Positions 26,373 through 34,351 of a stretch of DNA of 64,000 nucleotides are shown here, one piece after another. Location of the stretch: positions 62,001-126,000 of the forward strand of contig NZ_JAANIH010000001.1 in assembly GCF_014529705.1 (NCBI RefSeq). Reading direction: 5' to 3'. The stretch comes from Bradyrhizobium campsiandrae (GTDB lineage: Bacteria > Pseudomonadota > Alphaproteobacteria > Rhizobiales > Xanthobacteraceae). Under the pieces are notes generated by a model. That model was not told where the DNA came from. It searched no databases and was given only the letters and a program-made list of their open reading frames with translations. The first letter of the stretch is position 1. The number at the start of each line of letters is the position of its first letter. The translations under genes were made by a program, and so were the position numbers.

Positions 26373-27298
26373 TGGAAATTGTCCCGGGAGCGGCCCATCA
26401 GTTCGATGAAGACGTCTTCCAGCGACGGCGCCGACTTCTGCCAGTGCAGGCCGCTCTTGTCCCGCCATGGCGCGATGCTGGCCTCTAACGCCGCAACATC
26501 GCGGCCCGAGACGTGCAGCGAGGTGCCGAACGGCGCCACCATGTCGACCCCGGGCTTGCCGGCGAGCTCTGCCGCAAGACCGCTCAACTCGCCCGTGACG
26601 GTGTAGGTCGCCAGCGCGGATTTCGCGATCACCTCGTCGACTGTGCCGCGCGCCAGGAGATGGCCGTAGGCGATATAGGCGATCTCATGGCAGCGTTCGG
26701 CCTCGTCCATGTAATGGGTCGAGACCAGCACGGTGAGACCGTCGGCCGCGAGCGCGTGGATCTCGTTCCAGAAGTCGCGCCGCGCCTTGGGATCGACGCC
26801 CGCGGTCGGCTCGTCCAGCAGCAGCAATTGCGGATTGGGCAGCGTGCAGGCGCCCAACGCCAGCCGCTGCTTCCAGCCGCCGGAGAGCTCGCCGGCGAGC
26901 TGCTCCTCGCGGCCGGAGAGACCGAGCCGCCGGATCATGTCGCGCGCCGCGCCGCGTGCGTCGGCGAGGCCATAGAGCCGCGCGACGAATTCGAGGTTCT
27001 CCCGCACCGAGAGGTCCTGATACAAGCTGAAGCGCTGGGTCATGTAGCCGACCCGGCGCTTGATCTTTTCGGAATCCTTCAGAATGTCGTAGCCAAGGCA
27101 GGTGCCCTCGCCGCTGTCGGGCGTCAGCAGGCCACAGAGAATGCGGATGGTGGTGGTCTTGCCCGAGCCGTTCGGCCCGAGGAAGCCGTAGATCGAGCCA
27201 CGCTTCACCTGCATCGACAGATCGTGCACGACCTCGCGGCCGCCGAACGATTTGGTCAGGCCCTTGACGTCGATCGCGATGTCGTTGCCGCCGTTCAT
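26369..27298 (-). CDS. ABC transporter ATP-binding protein
   Basis: A 309-residue ATPase. Walker A is GPNGSGKTT (residues 41-49), the signature is LSGGWKQRL, and Walker B is LLLLDEPTAGVDP, followed by the D-loop and STHYMDEAERC. The C-terminal 80 residues are the extension usual in drug or NatA-type exporters. It overlaps the HlyD gene upstream and the permease gene downstream by 4 bases each (ATGA), so the pump is translated as a coupled unit. Confidence 0.93.
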   Translation of the reverse strand: MNGGNDIAIDVKGLTKSFGGREVVHDLSMQVKRGSIYGFLGPNGSGKTTTIRILCGLLTPDSGEGTCLGYDILKDSEKIKRRVGYMTQRFSLYQDLSVRENLEFVARLYGLADARGAARDMIRRLGLSGREEQLAGELSGGWKQRLALGACTLPNPQLLLLDEPTAGVDPKARRDFWNEIHALAADGLTVLVSTHYMDEAERCHEIAYIAYGHLLARGTVDEVIAKSALATYTVTGELSGLAAELAGKPGVDMVAPFGTSLHVSGRDVAALEASIAPWRDKSGLHWQKSAPSLEDVFIELMGRSRDNFQ

Positions 27299-28083
27299 CG
27301 CTTGTCCGCCACCGGAGTTTTTGGATTGAGATAGACGTCGATCGGCTGCCCTACCCGAAGCGCATCGGGCCGCGACGGCCGCGCCTGGATCAGATAGACG
27401 AGCTTGTTGCGCTCCTCGAGGCTGTAGATCACGGGCGGGGTGTATTCGGCCGAGGTCGCGATGAAGTAGATCTTTGCCGTGAGGTCGGCGGCGCAATTGT
27501 CGCAGGCCACCCGCACCTGGTCGCCGATCGACAGCTTCGGCAACTCGGTTTCCGGCACGAAGAAGCGCAGCTTCATGTTGCCCGGCGGCATGATCGAGAG
27601 CACCGGCCGCTGCGCCGCCACCATCTCACCCTCGCGGAAGTAGATCTGCTGGATGGTGCCGGCGACCGGCGCAAAGCCCCTGCGCCGCGCCAGCCGCGTC
27701 TCCGACGTCACCACCCGCGCCTGCGCGACCCGTAAATCAGAGACAGCGGAATCCAGGGTGGCTTGCGTACCGGAGCCGGTCTTGCGCAGGGATTCCGCAC
27801 GATCGAACACCTGCTGCGCATTGGCCAGCGTCGCCTTGGTCTGGTTGAGATCGGCGAGCTGGAGATCATCATCGACGGAATAGAGGGGATCGCCCACCTT
27901 GACCACGTCGCCCTCGCGGATATCGAGCTTGGTCACGCGGCCCGCTTCGTCCGGGCTGACATAGATCATGTCGGCCTCGACCCAGCCCTGAAAGCCGGGA
28001 TCGCGCTTCTCCTGGCAGGCAGCAAGCCCGAGGGCCAGCGCGGCGACCAATGCAAACCTGAAAATTCCTTGCGACGACGTCAT
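27295..28083 (-). CDS. HlyD-family membrane fusion lipoprotein
   Basis: A 262-residue periplasmic adaptor. The signal ends in LALGLAACQEK, a lipobox, so it is probably lipid-anchored. WVEADMIYVSPDEAGRVTKLDIREGDVV is the biotinyl/lipoyl-like half, a short coiled-coil (DLNQTKATLANAQQVFDRAE) follows, then FAPVAGTIQQIYFREGEMV is the second half. It links the inner-membrane pump to an outer-membrane channel, which is not encoded here. The start lies in an ATGA overlap with the TetR gene. Confidence 0.9.
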   Translation of the reverse strand: MTSSQGIFRFALVAALALGLAACQEKRDPGFQGWVEADMIYVSPDEAGRVTKLDIREGDVVKVGDPLYSVDDDLQLADLNQTKATLANAQQVFDRAESLRKTGSGTQATLDSAVSDLRVAQARVVTSETRLARRRGFAPVAGTIQQIYFREGEMVAAQRPVLSIMPPGNMKLRFFVPETELPKLSIGDQVRVACDNCAADLTAKIYFIATSAEYTPPVIYSLEERNKLVYLIQARPSRPDALRVGQPIDVYLNPKTPVADKR

Positions 28084-28766
28084 GTCGTCCTCCGTTCGCC
28101 AAAAATCAAATCGAGATGGACACGCAGCATGTCCTGCGCATCGAGCGGCGCATGCCGCGCAAACAGGCTCTGCCAGATCACCGCGATCATCGCCGGCGCG
28201 ATCAGGATCTGCGGATAGCGTGCGAGGCTATTCTGGTGGATCTCGCCGCGGGCGATGCCGAGCTCGATCAGGGCGCGCATGCTGGCGAGCCCGCGCGAGA
28301 CGACCTCGCGGTAGTAGAAGTCGGCGACCGAGGGAAAGCGCGGCCCTTCCGCCACGATCAGCCGAACGAGATCGCCGCGGCGCGTGCCGATCATCTCTTT
28401 CAGGAAGTGGCCGGCGATGCCCTCGATGAGGTCGCGCACCGAGCCGGTCGGCGGCGGCAACGCCGTGAGCCGCGCCACCACGGGCACGATCACGATGCGG
28501 ACCAGCTCCTCGAACATCGACTCCTTGTCCTTGAAATGCAGGTAGATCGTGCCCTTGGCGACGCCCGCCCGTTTGGCAATATCGTCGAGCCGCGTTGCGG
28601 CAAAGCCGCGCGCAATGAATTCCTCCATCGCCGCCTCGACGATGGCGGCACGTCGCTTCGCTGCGCGCGTGGCGCGGCTCGACGCTGGAGCTGTAACCGC
28701 CTCGCCGGGTGCGGGCTCATTGCTTGCTGCCTTGGCCACAGCCGCCCTGGTGGGTTTCTTTCTCAT
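28080..28766 (-). CDS. TetR/AcrR-family repressor of the exporter operon
   Basis: A 228-residue regulator. A Lys/Ala-rich N-terminal extension of about 35 residues precedes the TetR HTH (AIVEAAMEEFIARGFAATRLDDIAKRAGVAKGTIYLHFKDKESMFEEL, described here in parts). The C-terminal domain is of the AcrR-type ligand-binding class. It is the first gene of the operon TetR-HlyD-ATPase-permease, all joined by ATGA overlaps, so it represses its own pump. No Shine-Dalgarno is visible before the ATG; see the promoter entry. Confidence 0.92.
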   Translation of the reverse strand: MRKKPTRAAVAKAASNEPAPGEAVTAPASSRATRAAKRRAAIVEAAMEEFIARGFAATRLDDIAKRAGVAKGTIYLHFKDKESMFEELVRIVIVPVVARLTALPPPTGSVRDLIEGIAGHFLKEMIGTRRGDLVRLIVAEGPRFPSVADFYYREVVSRGLASMRALIELGIARGEIHQNSLARYPQILIAPAMIAVIWQSLFARHAPLDAQDMLRVHLDLIFGERRTT

Positions 28767-28772
28767 TATTTA

Positions 28773-28801
28773 AATATGACTGACTGGTCAGTCATCGTCA
28801 A
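28773..28801 (-). promoter_or_regulatory. TetR operator inside the exporter promoter
   Basis: Perfect arms ATGACTGAC (28776-28784) and GTCAGTCAT (28787-28795) flank TG. On the minus strand TTGACG (28801-28796), a 17-base spacer filled by the palindrome, and CATATT (28778-28773) form the promoter. The -10 is only 6 bases from the ATG at 28766, so the message is predicted to be leaderless. TetR binding here is inferred from position. Confidence 0.75.
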
Positions 28802-28835
28802 GTAAACTGGGCCGTCAAGCAGACAGAGTCGATGA

Positions 28836-28871
28836 ATTAGCGTTGACTAATGAATTAGCATTTGCTAATTG
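28836..28871 (+). promoter_or_regulatory. Tandem ArsR operator overlapping the promoter
   Basis: Site 1 is ATTAG...CTAAT (28836-28851); site 2 is a perfect AATTAGCA-TT-TGCTAATT (28853-28870). TTGACT (28843-28848), 17 bases and TAATTG (28866-28871) form the promoter, so both sites block it. Six bases separate the -10 from the ATG at 28878, again leaderless. Confidence 0.72.
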
Positions 28872-28877
28872 AATTTC

Positions 28878-29213
28878 ATGATTGAAGCCGCCCCAAATCC
28901 CGTCACCGCCGTGATGCGCGCGCTCGCCGATCCGACCCGCCGCACCGTGTTCGAGCGCGTGTTCGACAGCAGGGAGATCAGCGTCGCCGAGCTGACGCGC
29001 GGCAGCGGCGTCACCCAGGGTGCGATCTCGCAGCATCTGAAATCGTTGAAACAGGCAGGCCTCGTCGCCGAGCGCGCCGAGGGCCGCAACGTCTATTACC
29101 GCGCCGCGCCGGGGGGACTCGAGCCTCTGGTCACCTGGATGGATCATTACGGTGTCTTCTGGCGCGAGCGCTTGCAGAATCTGCGTGACCTCTTGAAGGA
29201 GATCGATCCGTGA
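28878..29213 (+). CDS. ArsR-family transcriptional repressor
   Basis: A 111-residue winged-helix protein. ATG 28878 is chosen over a TTG at 28869 that lies inside the -10/operator. VMRALADPTRRTVFERVF is the ArsR opening, and VAELTRGSGVTQGAISQHLKSLKQAGLV is the HTH. No metal-binding CxC motif is present, so it is of the SRPBCC-linked type rather than a metal sensor. Its stop overlaps the next start (GTGA), tying it to the SRPBCC gene, a widespread two-gene module. Confidence 0.92.
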   Translation: MIEAAPNPVTAVMRALADPTRRTVFERVFDSREISVAELTRGSGVTQGAISQHLKSLKQAGLVAERAEGRNVYYRAAPGGLEPLVTWMDHYGVFWRERLQNLRDLLKEIDP

Positions 29214-29674
29214 GTGCTGCCGCGTTGAAAGCCGAAACAAAAGACATCGTCATCGACGAGGTCTTCCCTCACGCGCCCGAGGCGATCTGGAAGGCGCTGA
29301 CCAGCGCCGAATTGATCGGGCGCTGGCTGATGCCGCCGACCGGCTTCGAGGCGGTCGAGGGCAACACCTTCACCTACCAGACCAAGCCGGGCGGCCATTG
29401 GGACGGCGTCATTCATTGCCGCGTTCTCGAGGTCGTGCCTTGCAGACGGCTCGTCTACGCTTGGCAGGGCGGCGATGCGCGCAACACCGGCTACGGCGCG
29501 CCGCTCGACACCGTCGTAACGTGGTCCCTCACCCCGGTCGAAGCCGGCACGCGGATCCAGCTGGTTCATGCCGGCTTCGTGCTGCCTGGGAACGAGAGCG
29601 CCTACACCGTCATGAGCGGCGGCTGGAAGAAGGTCGTCCAGCAGCTCGACGAGATCAGCGGCGAAGAGAGCTGA
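29210..29674 (+). CDS. SRPBCC (AHSA1-like) domain protein
   Basis: A 154-residue protein from GTG 29210. IDEVFPHAPEAIWKALTSAELIGRWLMPP is the AHSA1/START-like opening and PGGHWDGVIHCRVLEVVP the central strands. The fold makes a deep hydrophobic ligand pocket. Coupled to ArsR by GTGA, it may bind the same small molecule or respond to the same stress; the ligand is unknown. Confidence 0.88.
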   Translation: MSAAALKAETKDIVIDEVFPHAPEAIWKALTSAELIGRWLMPPTGFEAVEGNTFTYQTKPGGHWDGVIHCRVLEVVPCRRLVYAWQGGDARNTGYGAPLDTVVTWSLTPVEAGTRIQLVHAGFVLPGNESAYTVMSGGWKKVVQQLDEISGEES

Positions 29675-29686
29675 GGAGCCACCACG

Positions 29687-30100
29687 ATGGCCAAGCCCTA
29701 TACCGGCGGCTGCGCCTGCGGCGCGATCCGTTATTCGATCGCCGGCGAGCCCATGTTCTCCAATCATTGCCAATGCCGGGACTGCCAACGTGAAAGCGGC
29801 ACCGGCCACGGCTCCTACGCCACCTTCGCACGCGCCGGCGTCACCGTGAGCGGCGACGCCAAAACATGGGACATGACCGGCGACAGCGGCAATGTGAAGA
29901 CGCGCGCCTTCTGCCCCGAGTGCGGCTTGGCCGTCTATATGACCTTCAAGGCCATGCCCGACATCTTCACCATCCGCGCCGCGAGCCTCGACGAGCCCGC
30001 GCGCTACAAGCCCCAGGCGGTCACCTACGCGGTGCGCGCCTATGACTGGGACCCTCTCGATTCCGGCCTGACGACGTTCGAGAGGATGCCGCCCGGCTGA
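29687..30100 (+). CDS. GFA-family zinc protein
   Basis: A 137-residue protein with the zinc-binding cysteines of the GFA (glutathione-dependent formaldehyde-activating-like, Mss4 fold) family: C9, C11, C28, C30, C33, C76 and C79, in GGCACG, HCQCRDC and FCPECG. Most members have no proven substrate. It follows the SRPBCC gene by 12 bases with GAGGAG before its start, so it is the third gene of the ArsR unit. Confidence 0.88.
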   Translation: MAKPYTGGCACGAIRYSIAGEPMFSNHCQCRDCQRESGTGHGSYATFARAGVTVSGDAKTWDMTGDSGNVKTRAFCPECGLAVYMTFKAMPDIFTIRAASLDEPARYKPQAVTYAVRAYDWDPLDSGLTTFERMPPG

Positions 30101-30116
30101 GGCGCTCGAAAACGCT

Positions 30117-31142
30117 TTAGCCAAAGTCGAGCACCATGCGGCCGTCGATCTTGCCGGCCTTCATTCGGTCGAAGACGTCGTTGATTTTCGCCAGCGGCAC
30201 CTTCGTCACTTCAGCCTTGACCTTGCCTTCGGCGGCGAAGCCAATGGCCTCGTCGAGATCGCGGCGGGTGCCGACGATGGAGCCGCGCACGGTGATGCGC
30301 TTGAGCACGACGTCGAAGATCGGCGTCGGAAACTCGCCCGGCGGCAGGCCGACGAGGCTGAGGGTGCCCTTCCGGCGGACCATCTTCAGCGCCTGGGCGA
30401 AGGCGGCGGTCGAGACGGCCGTCACCAGCACGCCATGCGCCCCGCCCCCGGTTGCCGCAAGGACGTTATCCACGGCGCCTGCTGCGAGCGCATTGACCGC
30501 GAGATCGGCCCCCGCCTGGCGCGCGAGCGCGAGCTTGTCCTCGGCGATATCGACGGCCGCGACCTTGAGCCCCATCGCCTTGGCGTACTGGATCGCGACA
30601 TGGCCGAGCCCGCCGACGCCTGAGATCACGACCCATTCGCCGGGCTTTGCCTCGGTCTCCTTCAATCCCTTGTAGGTGGTGACGCCCGCGCACAGGATCG
30701 GCGCGATGGCGGCGAAATCGATCGTCGCCGGAAGCTTCGCGGCGAATGCGGCGGAGGCAACGACATATTCGGCAAAGCCGCCGTTCACGCTGTAGCCGGT
30801 GTTGTGCTGATGTTCGCACAGCGTCTCCCAGCCGGTCTCGCAATATTCGCAACTCATGCACGCGTCATGCAGCCAGGCCACACCAACGGCGTCGCCGACT
30901 TTCAGATTCTTCACGCCGGGCCCGAGCGCCGCGACGATGCCGGCGGCTTCATGTCCGGGAATGAAGGGCGGAACCGGCTTCACCGGCCAATCGCCGGAGG
31001 CGGCGTGCAGATCGGTATGACAGACGCCGCAAGCCTTCACCTTGACCAGCACCTCGCCCGGACCGGGCTGCGGGACCGGCACGTCCTCGATCACGAGCGG
31101 TTTGCCGAATTGTTTGACAACGGCGGCTTTCATGGTTGGCAT
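30117..31142 (-). CDS. Zinc-dependent alcohol dehydrogenase (AdhP/AdhA type)
   Basis: A 341-residue MDR enzyme. ATG 31142 is chosen because GGGAG lies seven bases upstream. Catalytic zinc ligands are C41 region in KACGVCHTD and H64 in PGHEAAG. The structural zinc has C95, C98, C101 and C109 ([16 protein letters not shown]). [15 protein letters not shown] is the NAD-binding motif. It oxidises primary alcohols or reduces aldehydes in the cytoplasm. It converges on the GFA gene; whether it shares the formaldehyde or aldehyde theme is inference. Confidence 0.92.
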   Translation of the reverse strand: MPTMKAAVVKQFGKPLVIEDVPVPQPGPGEVLVKVKACGVCHTDLHAASGDWPVKPVPPFIPGHEAAGIVAALGPGVKNLKVGDAVGVAWLHDACMSCEYCETGWETLCEHQHNTGYSVNGGFAEYVVASAAFAAKLPATIDFAAIAPILCAGVTTYKGLKETEAKPGEWVVISGVGGLGHVAIQYAKAMGLKVAAVDIAEDKLALARQAGADLAVNALAAGAVDNVLAATGGGAHGVLVTAVSTAAFAQALKMVRRKGTLSLVGLPPGEFPTPIFDVVLKRITVRGSIVGTRRDLDEAIGFAAEGKVKAEVTKVPLAKINDVFDRMKAGKIDGRMVLDFG

Positions 31143-31266
31143 CGGTCTGCTCCCTTGCGTCATGGGAACAGACTAACCGTGACGATCGCCTCCCCCTTGA
31201 TCGGAGTCAAAGCGCCCAAAGTTTGCGCAAGCAATCGCGATCACGACGCCGCGACGTCGTGCGACA

Positions 31267-31677
31267 TCACTGATGGAACTTCAATCCATCGACGATCTTG
31301 TCGATCACCTTGCGCTCGGCGCGCATGGCGATGCCGACGAGATTGAGATGGGCGCGTGCAACGGCCTTCACCGCTGCTCGATTGGCTTCATCATGGGTGG
31401 TCTTGAACATGTCCTCAGTATAGATCGCCGGCGTGACGTTGCGCGTGAGCGCACGATCGAGGGCGCGCGACAAGGCTGGACCATCAGCACCATAGATCAG
31501 GATCGGCTGGCCGATCAGCGCAAGATATCTCGTGCTCGAAGCGTCCTCATAGATTTCGCCGATGCACCCCGGAAAGGCGGCCGCAATCCCGCTCGTCAGG
31601 AACGAGGCGACGTTGAGCTTCTGCCAGGCTTCCAGATCGTTGCGAATGACGACGGCAATCTTGGTGTCGAACTGCAT
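31267..31677 (-). CDS. DUF2000 family protein
   Basis: A 136-residue protein starting at ATG 31677 with GGGAG before it; a longer frame upstream has no support. KIAVVIRNDLEAWQKLNVASFLTSGIA is the DUF2000 opening, and QPILIYGADGPALSRAL and IYTEDMFKTTHDEANRAAV are later conserved blocks. The fold resembles peptidyl-tRNA hydrolase 2, but the activity is unknown. It is a single-gene unit. Confidence 0.85.
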   Translation of the reverse strand: MQFDTKIAVVIRNDLEAWQKLNVASFLTSGIAAAFPGCIGEIYEDASSTRYLALIGQPILIYGADGPALSRALDRALTRNVTPAIYTEDMFKTTHDEANRAAVKAVARAHLNLVGIAMRAERKVIDKIVDGLKFHQ

Positions 31678-31877
31678 GACATCTCCCAACACACATCCAA
31701 GCATCGGGAAACAAAAGATAATTCCTCGCACGCCGGCGGCGGACACGAACCTAACCTGGATTGCCCCGTCGATCACAGCTCGGAAAATTCAATGGAGGTG
31801 CGACCCGCTGCGCTTCTCCTCGCGAGTCCAGTGGAGTATATGTCGGCATCCCGTCACTGAACTGTCATAAACTCTGC

Positions 31878-33668
31878 ATGTCCGAAACCGGTGCGATCAA
31901 GCGAGTCCTCGAACCCGTTCAACGGCTTGCGAAGGCCAATGGCCATTCGGTCCCGGACGAGGGGAAGAAAATCAGCAGCTTCGCCATCCCCGCCGCTGGT
32001 GGAACGTCGGGTTCCGCGTTCCCTGACGACGGACCTTCTCCGGACGCGTCCCTGCAGGCCAATTCCTTTGTCGATGATGCGCGCGCCGAGCCAGCTGCCG
32101 CCGAGACAGCTCCATTCCGCGATGCAACTCCGCACGCTGCCGAGATCGAACTCAAACTGCTGGTGGCCCCCGATCGACTGGCCGACTTCGGTCATGCGCC
32201 CGTCATTGCGGCGAACGCGCGCAACAAGGGCTCGCGCAAGCATCTGAGAGCCATCTACTACGATACGCCCAAGCGTGCACTTCAACGCAACGGACTGAGC
32301 TTTCGGGTCCGCCAGAGCGGCTCACGCTTCACACAAACGGTGAAGGCCGAAACCCGCAACGACCCGCTTCGGCGCGGCGAATGGGTGGCCGGCGTGCCTT
32401 CGATGACGCCCGATGTCGCGCTGGCGCTGCCCTTCCTGCCGGAGAAGCTCCGCGCCGATCTCGCCCGTCACCCGCTCGTCGCCGTCTTCAGCACCGACAT
32501 TCGCCGGCATCAACGCCTCGTCGACCTGCCGTCGGGCACGATTGAGGTCGCGTTCGACCAGGGCCATCTGACGTCCGGCGACCGGTCGCTTCAGGTCAGC
32601 GAGATCGAACTCGAGCTCAAGGCGGGCAGCCCCTCCGCCATCTGGGAGCTCGCGCTCCGGCTTGCCGAGCATGGACCGGCCAGGCCTTCCATTCGCAGCA
32701 AATCGGCGCGCGGATTCGAACTTGCGGCCGACGTCCCGCCGGCGGTCAGGAGGCCGCGCAAGCTTCGGCTTGATCCGTCGTCCTCGCTCGACGAGACTTT
32801 TGCTGCGATCCTGCGCGCCTGTCTGCAGCATCTGCTGCAGTCGATTCCGGCCGCCGAGGACGGGCGAGATCCCGAGGGCATTCACCAGCTGCGCGTCGCG
32901 CTGCGACGCCTGCGATCGGCAATGGACCTGATGCGATCGGTGGTGTCGTTGAACAAGCTCGACCTGTTCCGGTCGGAGGCAAGATGGCTCGCGCAAAATC
33001 TTTCGCCAGCGCGTGACTGGGACGTCTTTCAACAAGACACATTGCGCATCGTCGCGAAGGGCTGCCCCTCGATCGCGGGCTTCGACGCGCTTGAAAGCGC
33101 CGTCGAGCAGCGCAGAGGCGCCAGTTACGACAAGGTGCGCCAGGTGCTGGCCGATCGCCGCACGTCCTATTTCCTGATCGGGCTTGGCGGCTGGATCGAA
33201 GCGCGCGGCTGGCGCAGCGACGTCGCACCGGAACATCTGGGGCAACTGGCGGAGCCCGCCACCAATTTCGCGCAGCGCATTCTTTCCGCCCAGCATGCCA
33301 AAGTGCTCAAGCGCGGCCGCCGCTTCAAGTCACGCAGCACGGAAGAGCGGCACCGGGTCCGGCTTGCCGCGAAGAAACTGCGCTATGTGGCCGATTTCCT
33401 GCTGCCGCTTTACGGCGAACGAAAATCCACCAAACGTTTTTCGAGCAAGCTGGCCGAACTGCAGCAGCAGCTCGGCATCTACAATGACATGGCGACGACG
33501 GCCTCGCTGCTCGCCGACATCGGCACGGAGGCGGACAGCAGCCCGGCCGTGGCCGCAATCGCCGGCTGGCAGGCGCACGCCATGGTCGGCGTCGAGCCGC
33601 GCCTGAACCAGGCCTGGTCGGAGTTCGTCAGAACGAAAGTGCCCTGGTCGGCCCGCACCGCGCCCTGA
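31878..33668 (+). CDS. CYTH and CHAD domain protein
   Basis: A 596-residue protein from ATG 31878. An N-terminal extension of about 85 residues, Ser/Ala/Pro-rich, precedes the CYTH triphosphate tunnel domain, whose ExExK motif is E89-I-E91-L-K93 (EIELKL). The CHAD domain (about residues 310-580) carries paired helices with IHQLRVALRRLRSAMDLM and RHRVRLAAKKLRYVADFL, the conserved His/Arg/Lys helices. CYTH members hydrolyse triphosphates; CHAD binds polyphosphate. Together they probably act on inorganic tri- or polyphosphate. It converges on a DUF4189 gene across a tandem repeat. Confidence 0.92.
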   Translation: MSETGAIKRVLEPVQRLAKANGHSVPDEGKKISSFAIPAAGGTSGSAFPDDGPSPDASLQANSFVDDARAEPAAAETAPFRDATPHAAEIELKLLVAPDRLADFGHAPVIAANARNKGSRKHLRAIYYDTPKRALQRNGLSFRVRQSGSRFTQTVKAETRNDPLRRGEWVAGVPSMTPDVALALPFLPEKLRADLARHPLVAVFSTDIRRHQRLVDLPSGTIEVAFDQGHLTSGDRSLQVSEIELELKAGSPSAIWELALRLAEHGPARPSIRSKSARGFELAADVPPAVRRPRKLRLDPSSSLDETFAAILRACLQHLLQSIPAAEDGRDPEGIHQLRVALRRLRSAMDLMRSVVSLNKLDLFRSEARWLAQNLSPARDWDVFQQDTLRIVAKGCPSIAGFDALESAVEQRRGASYDKVRQVLADRRTSYFLIGLGGWIEARGWRSDVAPEHLGQLAEPATNFAQRILSAQHAKVLKRGRRFKSRSTEERHRVRLAAKKLRYVADFLLPLYGERKSTKRFSSKLAELQQQLGIYNDMATTASLLADIGTEADSSPAVAAIAGWQAHAMVGVEPRLNQAWSEFVRTKVPWSARTAP

Positions 33669-33682
33669 TCGACTGCGTCAAC

Positions 33683-33765
33683 CGATCAACCCTTGACGAT
33701 CAACCCTTGACGATCAACCCTTGGCGATCAACCCTTGGCGGTCACCTTTGGCGATCAACCTTTGG
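33683..33765. repeat. Six tandem 14-bp units overlapping the end of the DUF4189 gene
   Basis: Units of CGATCAACCCTTG(A/G) run at 33683, 33697, 33711 and 33725, then a 13-bp variant at 33739 and a CGATCAACCTTTGG unit at 33752-33765. The last unit encodes the final codons and stop of the DUF4189 gene (minus strand, ...AAA GGT TGA), and each further copy repeats a near-identical codon pair plus stop. This looks like tandem expansion of a gene's 3' end. Confidence 0.85.
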
Positions 33766-34144
33766 CGTCGCAAGCCCAAGCGCGGATCACGCATTCCTTG
33801 CCGCCATATTTGTAGCATTCACGGGTGGCGGCATTGAGCGAGGCCGAGATCTTCGGTTTCACGGCATAGCCGTAGGCGCCGCAGGGGTTGGCCATGTCGA
33901 CCGACATCGCCGCGCAGGCGCGCTTCATCGTCACGGTCGTGCAGTCGCCCTTGCACTGCTTTTGAGCGGCGGCACGCGCCTCCTGCTCGGCGCCGTAATC
34001 ATAGGCCTGGCCGTAGGCGCCGCACTTGCCGACGGCAAACGCGCCGGCCGCATGAGCTTGCGTGATGTGACGGGCGCCTGCGACACAAACCGACAGCGCA
34101 AAGAAAAACATCGCGCAACGGCGCGCGACGAGGTTCGAAACCAT
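33755..34144 (-). CDS. DUF4189 family secreted protein
   Basis: A 129-residue exported protein; ATG 34144 gives a signal peptide (MVSNLVARRCAMFFFALSVCVAGARHITQAHA, cleavage near residue 32). The mature part GAFAVGKCGAYGQAYDYGAEQEARAAAQKQC matches the DUF4189 pattern of 'aiA....g.aWg.a.d..s...A...Al..C'. Seven to eight cysteines suggest disulfides. The role is unknown. The stop lies in a tandem repeat. Confidence 0.82.
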   Translation of the reverse strand: MVSNLVARRCAMFFFALSVCVAGARHITQAHAAGAFAVGKCGAYGQAYDYGAEQEARAAAQKQCKGDCTTVTMKRACAAMSVDMANPCGAYGYAVKPKISASLNAATRECYKYGGKECVIRAWACDAKG

Positions 34145-34351
34145 GGAAAAACCCCTCCCCCCAAGGCAGGTGCGAAAGGACTTTAAGCGGCGGTCGTTTC
34201 CAGATGGTGAACGAGTGGTTGAAATTGGCGATCCGTAATGTGTCACCGCGGAAAGTGCCGTGGATAGGCAAATCCTAGCGTGCCCACCCATGGCCGCATC
34301 GAATATATCGTGGGCACTGCGCTCTGCGCCTTTGCCCGGCCTACGGCAGCG

